From a virus, in IMG/VR virus record IMGVR_UViG_3300047094_001412, positions 1 to 40,505 of that record: a stretch of DNA of 40,505 nt; one strand, written 5' to 3'. Below the pieces are notes generated by a model. It ran no database searches, was not told where the DNA came from, and saw only the letters and a program-made list of their open reading frames with translations. How positions within the stretch are numbered: position 1 is the first letter of the stretch; each line of letters begins with the position of its first letter. The position numbers were made by a program, and so were the translations under genes. This document shows, in pieces, positions 26,201 through 34,329 of this stretch.

Positions 26201-28908
26201 CCGTAAGAGTTGTTACCGTTTGTAGCTCTAATGATTCCGCCATTAGTAGCAAGATAACCTACATTAGCATAATAAGTAAAGACGGAAACTAATTCAGCGC
26301 GGCCGTTGTTAGTTACCCAAGCACCGTAACCGTCGGATATGAGCTGTGTAAAGTCGTTTGATGTTATAGATTTATTGCCGCCGTTGTGCAATGCTCCGTC
26401 AATTTTTTGTCCTACAGCAGCATACCCTTGTGTTGTAACTCTTTGTATATAAGGAGAGCGATTTATAATCCAACATTCTTCATGAGCTGGACCCCATCCT
26501 GGATCTAAACTAATATAAGATGGTCCAACAGTATCTTGGTATCGCACAGGCTGTGCTGTAATAGTACCAACTAAGCCGGCTAAAGTCATATTCCTTACAC
26601 CTGTAGCGTCTCTACAATAAAACATGTCTTCGCCCGATGACCCTAATACAGCGTTTTTGTAGTATCTAGCGGCCATCAACGATTTATAATTACTAGAATA
26701 CTTCAGATCACTCATTATTGCTCTAATATATTCTCTTACATCACGTTTACAGGCATCACCATCAAACTGAAATGCTGGATAATTTATTCTTACAAATTCA
26801 ACTGCTTCCTCTGCAAGGAAATTTTTATTTGCATCTAAAATATAAGTTGCATTAATAAATCCTTCGTTTGTAGTTAAAGAATTACTTCCGTAAAATGCCG
26901 GAGGATCTCCATCTTCGTCAATATATGAATCAAGATATTCTATAATTTGATCGAACAAAGTAAGAGCAGCAATACCAGCAGGACCTGTTCCAACAACATC
27001 TATAAAATCTGTATCAAATATTTCTTCACCAGTTTCAATGATGTACTGTGGAGGAGTAAAGGATACTTGTACAGGTTTTTGTCCTACTAAAACTTGATCT
27101 AAAGTATTTGTGGTAGTTTTAGTAATAGGATTTCCTAAAATAACATTTTCAATAATTTCAATTAATCTACTTAGAGCTATTCTAGTATATACATAATCTC
27201 CTTGTAAAGCAGCTACAGGACCAGCAGCCCTTACAAGTGTTGATCTTAATTCTGATCCAAGCACCACTGTGTTTTTTGGTATAACTATAGGTAATACTTC
27301 CTCGTATACGCCAACTCCTACACTTATAGTACTATTTCCATTAAAATTATCATCTAGACGACTAGCAGCAAATCTTATAGTTCTCCAAGGTTTAAACGGA
27401 CTAATGCCGCGTTCTGGATCTGTATCATCGTCTACACCATCTGTTCCTACATGGCGTAATCTGCTGACAACTCCCCATGTTTTATATTCTAATTTTTTTT
27501 CTAATGCGAGAATTACATCTACTGGTGGAGGAGGATCTGGTTCGGTAACGAGTTCGGCTAGTCCAATATTTAAAAGTTGTCCTGGAGTTCCTATCTCAAC
27601 ATTAATAGGTTTTAATGCATCATAGTTCCCGTAATCAAGCGGATCAAAGCCGTAGGTTAGTAGATCGCCCTCGATTTGTAAACCTGTATTAGGGCCTGCT
27701 TTTAATACTAATTCCCAATAAGTAGGGCCTGCCGGAGTGTTAGGTGCATTAGTTAATAAAGGAACATGTTCGACTAATGCTCTGTAAGTATTACCAATAA
27801 ATCTTACAATATCTCCAGCACCGTATGTTCTTAAGATTTCTCCAGGCTCTCCTGTAGGAGTAACTTCTAGCCAGTTACCTGCATAATTATATCCGGTGGT
27901 TAATAGTTCCCAATTTGAAGTATCCAAATAATCTAAACTACTACCATCTTCGGTTAAGGTAGTATCTATTAACGCCACATATAAACTTCCGCCGCGCCGT
28001 ACTACATCACCTGCTTTATACTCACTCGAAACGTTCCATGTTCCTGCAAAATTAATACCTTTATATAATATCTGCCAATATGCTGTATCACTTGGTGATA
28101 AATCATAAATTGATGCATTAGGTAGTTCATTAAAATTATTAGTAAGAGAATAATATAGATATCCTCCATACTTAACAATATTTCCTACACTGTAATAAGT
28201 TGCTGGATCCCAATCGCCTTGATATAGTTGTCCTGGAAGTTCGATGGCCCATTTTGTCTCGTCAAAAACGTGAGTGGAAGTATATGCAGTAGTACATCTT
28301 AAAAGAGTTGCTTTATATAAAACTAGATCATTTATTTTGTACTTTATATATCCTGTGAATTCGCCTCTGTATTCTACCCCTGAATAGTATACTTCCCAAC
28401 TCGCAAGGTTCGCTTCTAGACCAGCAGCATTATTACTAGAAGTATGTTTATTAATACAAAGATATACTGTGCCGCCATATCGTACAATGTCATTTAATTC
28501 ATAATTTGTATTTTGAGTCCAATCTTGTCTAAACTTTGTAGAATCTACGTATGTTTCCCAGTTACCGTCAGCCGGATTGAAGTTCGCTCCGCTGGTATGA
28601 TTTGTCACACAGATATAAACATTGCCGTTTAATTTAACAATATCGCCTATTTTATAGGCAGTGGTCGATTCCCAGTCTCCGGTCCATACATATCCTTCGG
28701 TCATTTTAACCCAATAAGGTGTTGGAACGTTATTAACTAAGTCTTGTTTTAAATATTCTGCGTAAAAGTTATTGGTAGAAGTATGAGCTACTATACAAAC
28801 GTAACTAGACCCATTGTAATGGACTATGTCATCTTTGATATATGCGGTAGTGCCGCTCCAGTTGCCTTTCCACTTATACTTAAATCTACTTAATCGAAAT
28901 TCAGCCAT
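23224..28908 (-). CDS. Giant fibre protein, 1894 residues, paralog of 15006-23195
   Basis: Same plan as the 2729-residue protein but shorter. Seven CBM-like repeats occupy residues 1 to about 430 (the fourth and seventh are degenerate). A lead-in of K-P-W-R-T-I-R-F-A-A begins the beta-helix region. Only one C-x-R-D helical module is present, near residue 720, against six in the paralog. The beta-helix core with A-L-H-N-G-G-N-K and Y-G-N-F-G spans about 755-905. An Asp-box-like propeller covers about 1245-1485 (for example S-D-D-G-I-T-W), followed by G-H-D-F-L-D-I-G-T-G and V-V-P-T-Q-R-A-I near the end. The start has GAG upstream and a late promoter box 30 bases away. Presumably it forms part of the same appendage as its paralog. 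Confidence 0.85.
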   Translation of the reverse strand: MAEFRLSRFKYKWKGNWSGTTAYIKDDIVHYNGSSYVCIVAHTSTNNFYAEYLKQDLVNNVPTPYWVKMTEGYVWTGDWESTTAYKIGDIVKLNGNVYICVTNHTSGANFNPADGNWETYVDSTKFRQDWTQNTNYELNDIVRYGGTVYLCINKHTSSNNAAGLEANLASWEVYYSGVEYRGEFTGYIKYKINDLVLYKATLLRCTTAYTSTHVFDETKWAIELPGQLYQGDWDPATYYSVGNIVKYGGYLYYSLTNNFNELPNASIYDLSPSDTAYWQILYKGINFAGTWNVSSEYKAGDVVRRGGSLYVALIDTTLTEDGSSLDYLDTSNWELLTTGYNYAGNWLEVTPTGEPGEILRTYGAGDIVRFIGNTYRALVEHVPLLTNAPNTPAGPTYWELVLKAGPNTGLQIEGDLLTYGFDPLDYGNYDALKPINVEIGTPGQLLNIGLAELVTEPDPPPPVDVILALEKKLEYKTWGVVSRLRHVGTDGVDDDTDPERGISPFKPWRTIRFAASRLDDNFNGNSTISVGVGVYEEVLPIVIPKNTVVLGSELRSTLVRAAGPVAALQGDYVYTRIALSRLIEIIENVILGNPITKTTTNTLDQVLVGQKPVQVSFTPPQYIIETGEEIFDTDFIDVVGTGPAGIAALTLFDQIIEYLDSYIDEDGDPPAFYGSNSLTTNEGFINATYILDANKNFLAEEAVEFVRINYPAFQFDGDACKRDVREYIRAIMSDLKYSSNYKSLMAARYYKNAVLGSSGEDMFYCRDATGVRNMTLAGLVGTITAQPVRYQDTVGPSYISLDPGWGPAHEECWIINRSPYIQRVTTQGYAAVGQKIDGALHNGGNKSITSNDFTQLISDGYGAWVTNNGRAELVSVFTYYANVGYLATNGGIIRATNGNNSYGNFGSVADGRDNTETPISGTLNNRLNEATIAGNIVSPTGAILLLEFNNAGQSYTNAALTLIGSGAGANAIFEDFRDNAIFDVKPIDTEADDFSTLNQVINQTIGGAGYTETQGNAQPHSTPGGDDTGITIAVNDDGTEAQYLGMRIIVLSGPGAGQYGYITEYNTTSKEVLVSRESDDQPGWDHIIPGYPLTSFTTGTTYRIEPRVIFSDPGFESEEITVPVTDEWGAVIYGETSGQYFNIPTQFGTGEVETQDGLTPLVATFDVIKTGRTYSATLNESGAGYAVGDVISASGALLDGVTSENNLIITVTEVSDDSTNSIVDFTVSGVASSGVFVVFPQNSDQILYSYDAENWTASVLPSSGQWTNVAAGEGLLPVIAPTSSAVLFVAIKADAVTVNAAAYSYNGIDWTTTAMPSIESWSAVTYGDGKFVAVAQGTSNEAYSENGIDWDSSTIVSLDSSDHVWVDITYGAGQFVAIANSIDAVAYSDDGITWAGTDISISTTSNDWVGIAYGNGKFVAVASNGKTAYGFNPTFWFDGVQILDAQLNPVKIKSIKYAQGVFLAIGTTQAGSATEKIFKSENGVQWVEETLTSSLPWNNIGFGNPDLSPVTSSLGINTPIWVAVGGTTNRISKIRAGKRALGRCLIGGGRVSSIKIWDPGSAYTTTPTVTLISPSLSEPAVFTIRTSDGVLANPSWSNRGIGYLSNTLTATITGDGVADVVPVGKNISISRLERLPILGAQIEFVGDDTIYTIVTRTQLSEDFSGVTARFRISPELRVRDAFFHDQPVLIRERVSQIRLTGHDFLDIGTGNFEQTNYPEIYSTGLFTPDPENEIDYLNGGVVFYTSTDQLGNFRVGELFQVEQATGIVTLSADFFDLAGLSELRLGGIRIGGTGAIIREFSTDVLFSADSNSVVPTQRAIARYLSGRLTVGGSEIATSSFIAGTVSVGPQLITNTANLNIVIPVQANFTPTSIVAGTIIAQTFFYSSFRERSDF

Positions 28909-28938
28909 GTTTTTGTCTCAAATTAGTAATAATTACAA

Positions 28939-28945
28939 TATTTAT
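28939..28945 (-). promoter_or_regulatory. T4-type late promoter box
   Basis: ATAAATA on the minus strand in the context GAGCATAAATATTG, 30 bases before the ATG of the 1894-residue fibre gene. It overlaps the stop codon of the 117-residue gene. Confidence 0.65.
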
Positions 28946-29295
28946 GCTCCGTTAGAATATGTGTATTTTTGATTTATCCGTACAACTAATTCTCCCTCTG
29001 CATTTACATAGTAATATAAATCACGTGCTTCCCATTTATATTGAGGGTATTTTAAATTTTCTTTCAAGGGCTCATGATCTTCGTCAATTCCGTCAAAATA
29101 ATTGGTTCCAAAAGTAAAATCTTCGTAGTTTGAATCTACATCGCCTATGTTATTAATCGTAATAGGCTCACCTGATATTTGATTTACCCTAGCAAAATAC
29201 AAGTTTCCTTCTGTGTCTCTACGCAGTGCGTAAAAGAACTTAGGAATATCTCCCAAAACTTGTTCTTGTGTATTACCTAAAAAATAGTTGCTCAT
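28942..29295 (-). CDS. Small virion-associated protein, unknown
   Basis: A 117-residue acidic protein rich in Tyr, Asp and Asn. It begins with S-N-Y-F-L-G-N-T and has Y-A-L-R-R-D-T-E-G-N-L-Y-F-A-R in the first third and D-L-Y-Y-Y-V-N near the end. No known domain is recognised, and it does not resemble the 105-109 residue family nearby. AAGGAAA lies upstream of the ATG. Its place between two fibre genes, with ten bases to the preceding stop, argues for a structural role such as a fibre connector, which is inference from context. Confidence 0.65.
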   Translation of the reverse strand: MSNYFLGNTQEQVLGDIPKFFYALRRDTEGNLYFARVNQISGEPITINNIGDVDSNYEDFTFGTNYFDGIDEDHEPLKENLKYPQYKWEARDLYYYVNAEGELVVRINQKYTYSNGA

Positions 29296-29305
29296 ATCAT
29301 TTTCC

Positions 29306-29635
29306 TTATACTATTTCTGCATAACTTATCACAGCATCAACACTGGATTCAGTATCTGCTACAATCCTTAGACCGCACTGTTCTGCTAAAATAAGTTTTT
29401 CTCCATTTGTAATCACTTTCACACTACTATTAACAGGAATTTTAAGTCCTTTGACATAATATCCTACTACGCTAGATGAATCTATTACAAATATATCAAT
29501 GTATACATCGTCTATGGTAGTATTTGCTAAATTGCATCCAATAATAGTAAACCTATTATTATCAACTGTTTGTAGCGCATCTACTGCGGTTGTTCCAATA
29601 TTTGTAACTACTTTTGTTCTAAAAAATGTTGCCAT
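29306..29635 (-). CDS. Small virion protein (109 residues)
   Basis: I start this gene at the ATG ending at 29635, which is four bases past the stop of the 1553-residue gene and has TTTGGA upstream. The frame continues 12 codons into that gene to another ATG, which lacks such a site. The protein is beta-rich (M-A-T-F-F-R-T-K-V-V-T-N-I-G) with V-P-V/I-P-V-N-S-S-V-K-V and G-E-K-L-I-L in the second half, the same layout as the small proteins at 14660-14983 and 38685-39002. A role as a small fibre- or baseplate-associated subunit is inferred from position. Confidence 0.65.
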   Translation of the reverse strand: MATFFRTKVVTNIGTTAVDALQTVDNNRFTIIGCNLANTTIDDVYIDIFVIDSSSVVGYYVKGLKIPVNSSVKVITNGEKLILAEQCGLRIVADTESSVDAVISYAEIV

Positions 29636-29639
29636 GTTA

Positions 29640-32600
29640 TTATCCAAAAATGAGTGCAGAGGATACTGCAATATCTTGAGCTGTTGCAGCAGTAATACCC
29701 GATCCAGTTCCTGCTACAGTTCCCCAAGTTAAACCATTATATATTTCTACTAATTCTAATTCAGTATTAAATCTCATCATGCCTAATTGAGGGCTTCCAG
29801 GTCTTTCTGAGATTAATCCGGACGGAATAACTACTGCATTGGTTCCTACAATATGATAATATCCTGAACCTGTTGACCTAAATTCTGTTACTGCACCAGA
29901 ATTAGTATTAGTTATAGTATTAGTAGTAATTCTAAACCCATCAATTACTACTGCGCCAGTTCCATTAGGTCTTAATTCTAGATTAGCATTCGATGAAGAT
30001 GTGCGAATAATATTGCCGTCGATCTCAATATTATCGATTGACAACTTATTTACATTAAATTCAGTTGAATTAAGAGTCGCTGCTAAAGAACCGCCAGCAT
30101 AAAAATATAATGTGTTTTCGTTTGATCCTGGACTTAATTCAGGAATAATATAAGTATCCCTGTTTAAATCAGTAATACCTCCAAAAGGTATCCAATATGT
30201 TCCATTGTAACCTTCATAAGCATTGATAGTACTATTGAATCTGATCATACCCGACAATGGCGACACTGGTCGTTCTGCATCTGTTCCTACAGGAATTCTT
30301 AATGCTTGATCAGTGTTAATTCTTACGATACCTGTACCGCTAGGAGTTATATCAATAGTTTGTCCTGGAACTATATTACTAATTGTACTTTGTTGAACAT
30401 TAAAATTTTCAAAAATTACACTACCTGTACCATTGGCTCTTAACTCTAAATTACTATTACTTTGTGTAGTTCTAATAACATTTCCAGATATTTGAATATC
30501 CCCGGTATTAAAAGTACTTGCTACAATTGGATTGTTTACAGTTAGATTTGTAGCACTTAGTGATCCTGTTACAGTAGTATTTTGTAATGATGTGGTTCCG
30601 TTAACTGTGAGATTATTATCAACTACCGCACTATCTTGTATATTAACTATACCAGTTCCATTGGCACGTAATTCTAAATTAGCATTTGAACTAGTAGTTC
30701 TAATGTAGTTGTCATTAATTTCTATACTGTCAATATTTGCAGAAGAACTTACTGTGATAGAACTGGCAACTAAATCTGTACTGTTTAAAGTACCCGTTAT
30801 ATTAGTGTTCTGTAACGAAGTAGTCCCGTTAACTGTGAGATTATTATCAACTACTGCGCTATCTTGTATATTAACTATACCGGTTCCATTGGCACGTAAT
30901 TCCAAATTAGCGTTAGAACTAGTAGTTCTAATATAGTTATTATTAATTTCTATGCTGTCAATATTTGCAGAAGAACTTACTGTGATAGAACTGGCAACTA
31001 AATCTGTACTGTTTAAAGTTCCTGTTACTGTGGTATTTTGTAATGATGTAGATCCGCTTACTGTAAGATTATTATCAACTACTGCGCTATCTTGTATATT
31101 AACTATACCAGTTCCATTGGCACGTAATTCTAAATTAGCATTTGAAACTGTGGTTCTTATATAATTGTTGCTTATTTCTATGCTATCAATATTTGCAGTT
31201 GAGCTTACAGTTATTGTTCCTGTAATTAAATCTGTACTGTTTAAAGTTCCTGTTACAGTAGTATTCTGTAATGATGTAGTTCCGCTTACTGTAAGATTGC
31301 TGTTGACAACAGTATTGCCTTGTATATTAACTATACCCGTTCCATTAGCACGTAATTCTAAATTACTATTAGAAACAGTTGTAGTAATTAAATTGCCGCT
31401 AATTTTAATGTCATCAATAAATGCACTAGATAGCCAAACATTTCTCCAATTATTAGTCGAAGAGCCTAAATCATATAAGCCGGTTGTCGCCGGAGTAATA
31501 TAAGAATTAATATATGAATTAAATGTTGTCGTATCTGATGCCGAATTTCCTAATACTGAATTCCCTTGTACAGTTAAATTTTGATTTAATGTAGTATCAC
31601 CGGTAATAGTAATATTTCCAGTATTTGTTACTTGATTGTTAGCTGGTGCTAGTGTAATTCCTCCAGAGATACTTTCTATAGTATTTCCACTTATTTTGAT
31701 ATTACCGGTTTCAATATAAGTAGGTACTATGGTAGTTGTATTAACTCCATTAGAAAAAACTACGCCCGTTGATGATGCGATTGTTAGTGATTCTGGAGCG
31801 AATGTAATAGTGCCGTTTTCTTGATCTACTACGAAAAAATCTCCTACTTTAAAGTCGCCTTTATTATCTACACTGGTATAATAAATTTTAGCATCGTTAA
31901 ATTGTACCACTTCAGCAACATTCGTAGAGTCATTTGGTATGATGATAGGGTCGTTGTCGCTTAATCTACCCGAGCCTATATATGCAAAATTTTGTCCAAT
32001 TAGATATCCAAGTACGCCGGCGCCGTCACCGTATACTCCGTAGTTTCCGTACACACAGGCGCTGCCAATACTTCTTACTTCAACACCAAAGTCGCTATAA
32101 TCTGCAAAATTGATAATACTAGCAGTGCCGCCTGCACTGGTTCTAATATCCTGTAAAGTTACACCATCATCTACAATTACTGTAGAATCGTTTGTGCCTT
32201 CAAAGTGTAATAATAGAACAGTGCTGGTATCACCTTTAAATACACTAGTAGGAACAGTTACAGAACTTATATATTTTGTGACACCTTTTACTAATCTAAA
32301 TTCGTCAATATAACCTGTACATAATTGTGATGCGACACGATTTGCACCTAATATAATCGGTCTTGCAGCATAATTGTTTGCATCTAAATAAGTTGTTGGA
32401 GTAATTGTACCGTTTACAGATAGCTTAGTAGTTCCAGATGTTCTAAATAAAACAATATGATTCATTGCTCCAGCTGTACAAGCTACACTGGAAGTAATTC
32501 TATAAGATCCATTAACAAATAATCTAATATTTCCAGCTGTATTCATTTCAAGATACAGTGCTACATCTGTGGCTGCTGTTCTTTGATCGAACAATACTTG

Positions 32601-34301
32601 CTGTGTACCTAGAGCATCGGGTTGCCAGAAAAATTCTAAAGTAAAATCACTGGTATCGTATCCAAAGTCTGGTTGACTTGCTAAAGATAGATAACTGTTA
32701 ACCCCGTCTAATCTTAAACTGCTAACTCCAAATTTTTTGACTGCGGTTTTAAGTTTAGCATTTCCATTTACAGTAACAGTTTTTGGGTCTCTATCTGTTA
32801 GTGTTTCGAATCCTGGAACTTTACCGTCGATAACAAAAAAATCACCGTCGATACTTTCAATTACACCACTAGCTAAAACAGTAGTACCGTCTGTATCGTA
32901 ATAGGTCAGTGTGTTGCCTACATTAAAAGTTCCAGTAGTGTTAATAATTTTAATTCTTGTTTTACCGTCACTAGCAAATCCAGATGTTCCTCCTAAAAGA
33001 TAAAGGCCTCTGTCAGCAAAGTAAGTAAAGCAACTTAACCACTCTATTCTGACACCGTTGATAGCTGTTACTGCATCTACTCCTGGACAGATAAATGTTA
33101 CACTATGAAATAACATACTTGCTTCTTTACTAGAAGCGTTGACAATACTACCGTCTAAGTAAACACCTTTACCAGCATCGCCTGCTAAAAATCCCCTTGG
33201 ATCATCTACCGGATTAGTTGAAAGTCTTACTGTAGAACCTGCTGTAGTCACAGTTACATTTTTTATGTAAGGACTACGACTAGTTACTGTCATTCCAGGA
33301 GCGAATCTAAAGGCATATCCTGTGTTAGTTCCGGCATCAAATTCAAAACCAGAAACCGTTAAATCCTCAATAGTAGTTTCACCGTTAAGTAAAAATACAT
33401 CCACTGTCACGTCACTGTCTGGTTGAATCGTTACTGAACGTATACCTGCACCTTTAACTGTGACTCCGGCAGGAACAATCAATGGCATAGTTTCGGAATA
33501 TGTTCCTGGATAGATATAAATCGTATCACCAGCAGTAGCTAAATCTAATGCGCGACCAATACTGCTTAATGGATCGTTTTGATGTGTTCCTGAATTCCCA
33601 TCGTCACCATTTGTTGCAACATAGAATATGTTACCTTGTCTTAATGCAATATCGATACCATCAACAGTAATTTCTCCTGTAGTTACAGATCCGGCATTTA
33701 AACTTCCTACCCATACATCTGCCCAGCGTTTAGTTGCACTTCCTAACTGATAAGTGTTATTAATGTCAGGTAAAATATCACTAGCTACTTCAGCATTAAA
33801 AACTACGTTGTCTGTATCAGCATCACCAATTTGTAAATCACCGTCTGCGGTTATAGTTCCTGTGGCATGCAAGTTTCCAAATACTTCTGTGTTGCTATTT
33901 AGGTTGATAGTACCAGTACCGTTAGCCATAAACTCTAAATTGGCGTTAGAATCTATTGTACTAATTCTATTTTGAGATATTTCTATACTATCTACAAGCA
34001 GTTTATTTTGATAAACTACTTGGCCTCCGGTTGGAGGATTAAACTCAAGGATTCCTGTATTGCTGTAAATTCTATTGCCGTCTAAGACAACATTACCTAA
34101 TGTAGCTAAAGTTGTTACTTCAAGGTTAGTAGTTCTTGTAGTTCCATTTACTGTTAAATCGTGTGTAGGAGCATTAGTTTTAATTCCTACCCTTCTATTA
34201 TTAACATCTATATATAAGAGATCGGTTTCAAACGCCAAGTCGACGCCATCTCTTAGTAGATTTTCTTTAAGAAGTGGTCCAGAAATTTTACCTAAAGCCA
34301 T
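29640..34301 (-). CDS. Beta-helix fibre protein with inserted LamG domain, 1553 residues
   Basis: A large virion protein with a conserved start (K-I-S-G-P-L-L, then L-A-F-E-T-D-L-L-Y-I-D-V) shared with the 1254-residue protein. Residues about 225-435 form a right-handed beta-helix of the DUF1565 kind (Y-P-G-T-Y-S-E-T and I-V-P-A-G-V-T-V-K-G-A-G-I-R-S). Residues about 500-700 are a LamG/concanavalin-like module (S-S-L-R-L-D-G-V-N-S-Y, G-Y-I-D-E-F-R-L-V-K-G) absent from the paralog. The helix core resumes at 740 with E-V-R-S-I-G-S-A. Residues about 965-1265 are 76-residue repeats with N-x-E-L-R-A-N-G-T-G. The C-terminus has E-R-P-x-S-P. A late promoter box lies 19 bases upstream, with GGTGAA at the start. 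Confidence 0.87.
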   Translation of the reverse strand: MALGKISGPLLKENLLRDGVDLAFETDLLYIDVNNRRVGIKTNAPTHDLTVNGTTRTTNLEVTTLATLGNVVLDGNRIYSNTGILEFNPPTGGQVVYQNKLLVDSIEISQNRISTIDSNANLEFMANGTGTINLNSNTEVFGNLHATGTITADGDLQIGDADTDNVVFNAEVASDILPDINNTYQLGSATKRWADVWVGSLNAGSVTTGEITVDGIDIALRQGNIFYVATNGDDGNSGTHQNDPLSSIGRALDLATAGDTIYIYPGTYSETMPLIVPAGVTVKGAGIRSVTIQPDSDVTVDVFLLNGETTIEDLTVSGFEFDAGTNTGYAFRFAPGMTVTSRSPYIKNVTVTTAGSTVRLSTNPVDDPRGFLAGDAGKGVYLDGSIVNASSKEASMLFHSVTFICPGVDAVTAINGVRIEWLSCFTYFADRGLYLLGGTSGFASDGKTRIKIINTTGTFNVGNTLTYYDTDGTTVLASGVIESIDGDFFVIDGKVPGFETLTDRDPKTVTVNGNAKLKTAVKKFGVSSLRLDGVNSYLSLASQPDFGYDTSDFTLEFFWQPDALGTQQVLFDQRTAATDVALYLEMNTAGNIRLFVNGSYRITSSVACTAGAMNHIVLFRTSGTTKLSVNGTITPTTYLDANNYAARPIILGANRVASQLCTGYIDEFRLVKGVTKYISSVTVPTSVFKGDTSTVLLLHFEGTNDSTVIVDDGVTLQDIRTSAGGTASIINFADYSDFGVEVRSIGSACVYGNYGVYGDGAGVLGYLIGQNFAYIGSGRLSDNDPIIIPNDSTNVAEVVQFNDAKIYYTSVDNKGDFKVGDFFVVDQENGTITFAPESLTIASSTGVVFSNGVNTTTIVPTYIETGNIKISGNTIESISGGITLAPANNQVTNTGNITITGDTTLNQNLTVQGNSVLGNSASDTTTFNSYINSYITPATTGLYDLGSSTNNWRNVWLSSAFIDDIKISGNLITTTVSNSNLELRANGTGIVNIQGNTVVNSNLTVSGTTSLQNTTVTGTLNSTDLITGTITVSSTANIDSIEISNNYIRTTVSNANLELRANGTGIVNIQDSAVVDNNLTVSGSTSLQNTTVTGTLNSTDLVASSITVSSSANIDSIEINNNYIRTTSSNANLELRANGTGIVNIQDSAVVDNNLTVNGTTSLQNTNITGTLNSTDLVASSITVSSSANIDSIEINDNYIRTTSSNANLELRANGTGIVNIQDSAVVDNNLTVNGTTSLQNTTVTGSLSATNLTVNNPIVASTFNTGDIQISGNVIRTTQSNSNLELRANGTGSVIFENFNVQQSTISNIVPGQTIDITPSGTGIVRINTDQALRIPVGTDAERPVSPLSGMIRFNSTINAYEGYNGTYWIPFGGITDLNRDTYIIPELSPGSNENTLYFYAGGSLAATLNSTEFNVNKLSIDNIEIDGNIIRTSSSNANLELRPNGTGAVVIDGFRITTNTITNTNSGAVTEFRSTGSGYYHIVGTNAVVIPSGLISERPGSPQLGMMRFNTELELVEIYNGLTWGTVAGTGSGITAATAQDIAVSSALIFG
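30570..31415 (-). repeat. 228-base tandem repeat, about four units
   Basis: Corresponding positions at 30601, 30829, 31057 and 31285 are exactly 228 bases apart, so each unit is 76 codons and the reading frame is kept. Units two and three are nearly identical over long stretches; the outer ones are more diverged. They encode the N-x-E-L-R-A-N-G-T-G-I-V-N-I-Q modules of the 1553-residue protein. Weaker copies continue on both sides. Confidence 0.9.
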
Positions 34302-34320
34302 GATTTTTCACCGTTTTTAG

Positions 34321-34327
34321 TATTTAT
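34321..34327 (-). promoter_or_regulatory. T4-type late promoter box
   Basis: ATAAATA on the minus strand in the context ACAATAAATACTAAAA, 19 bases before the ATG of the 1553-residue gene and just after the stop of the 1254-residue gene. Confidence 0.7.
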
Positions 34328-34329
34328 TG

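Noticed and set aside
29636-29671. Twelve-codon N-terminal extension of the small virion protein
   Set aside because: It lies entirely inside the 1553-residue gene and lacks a ribosome-binding site; the inner ATG has TTTGGA upstream.
30570-31415. Possible CRISPR-like array
   Set aside because: The 228-base units are coding, in frame, contiguous and lack the short-repeat/unique-spacer pattern.
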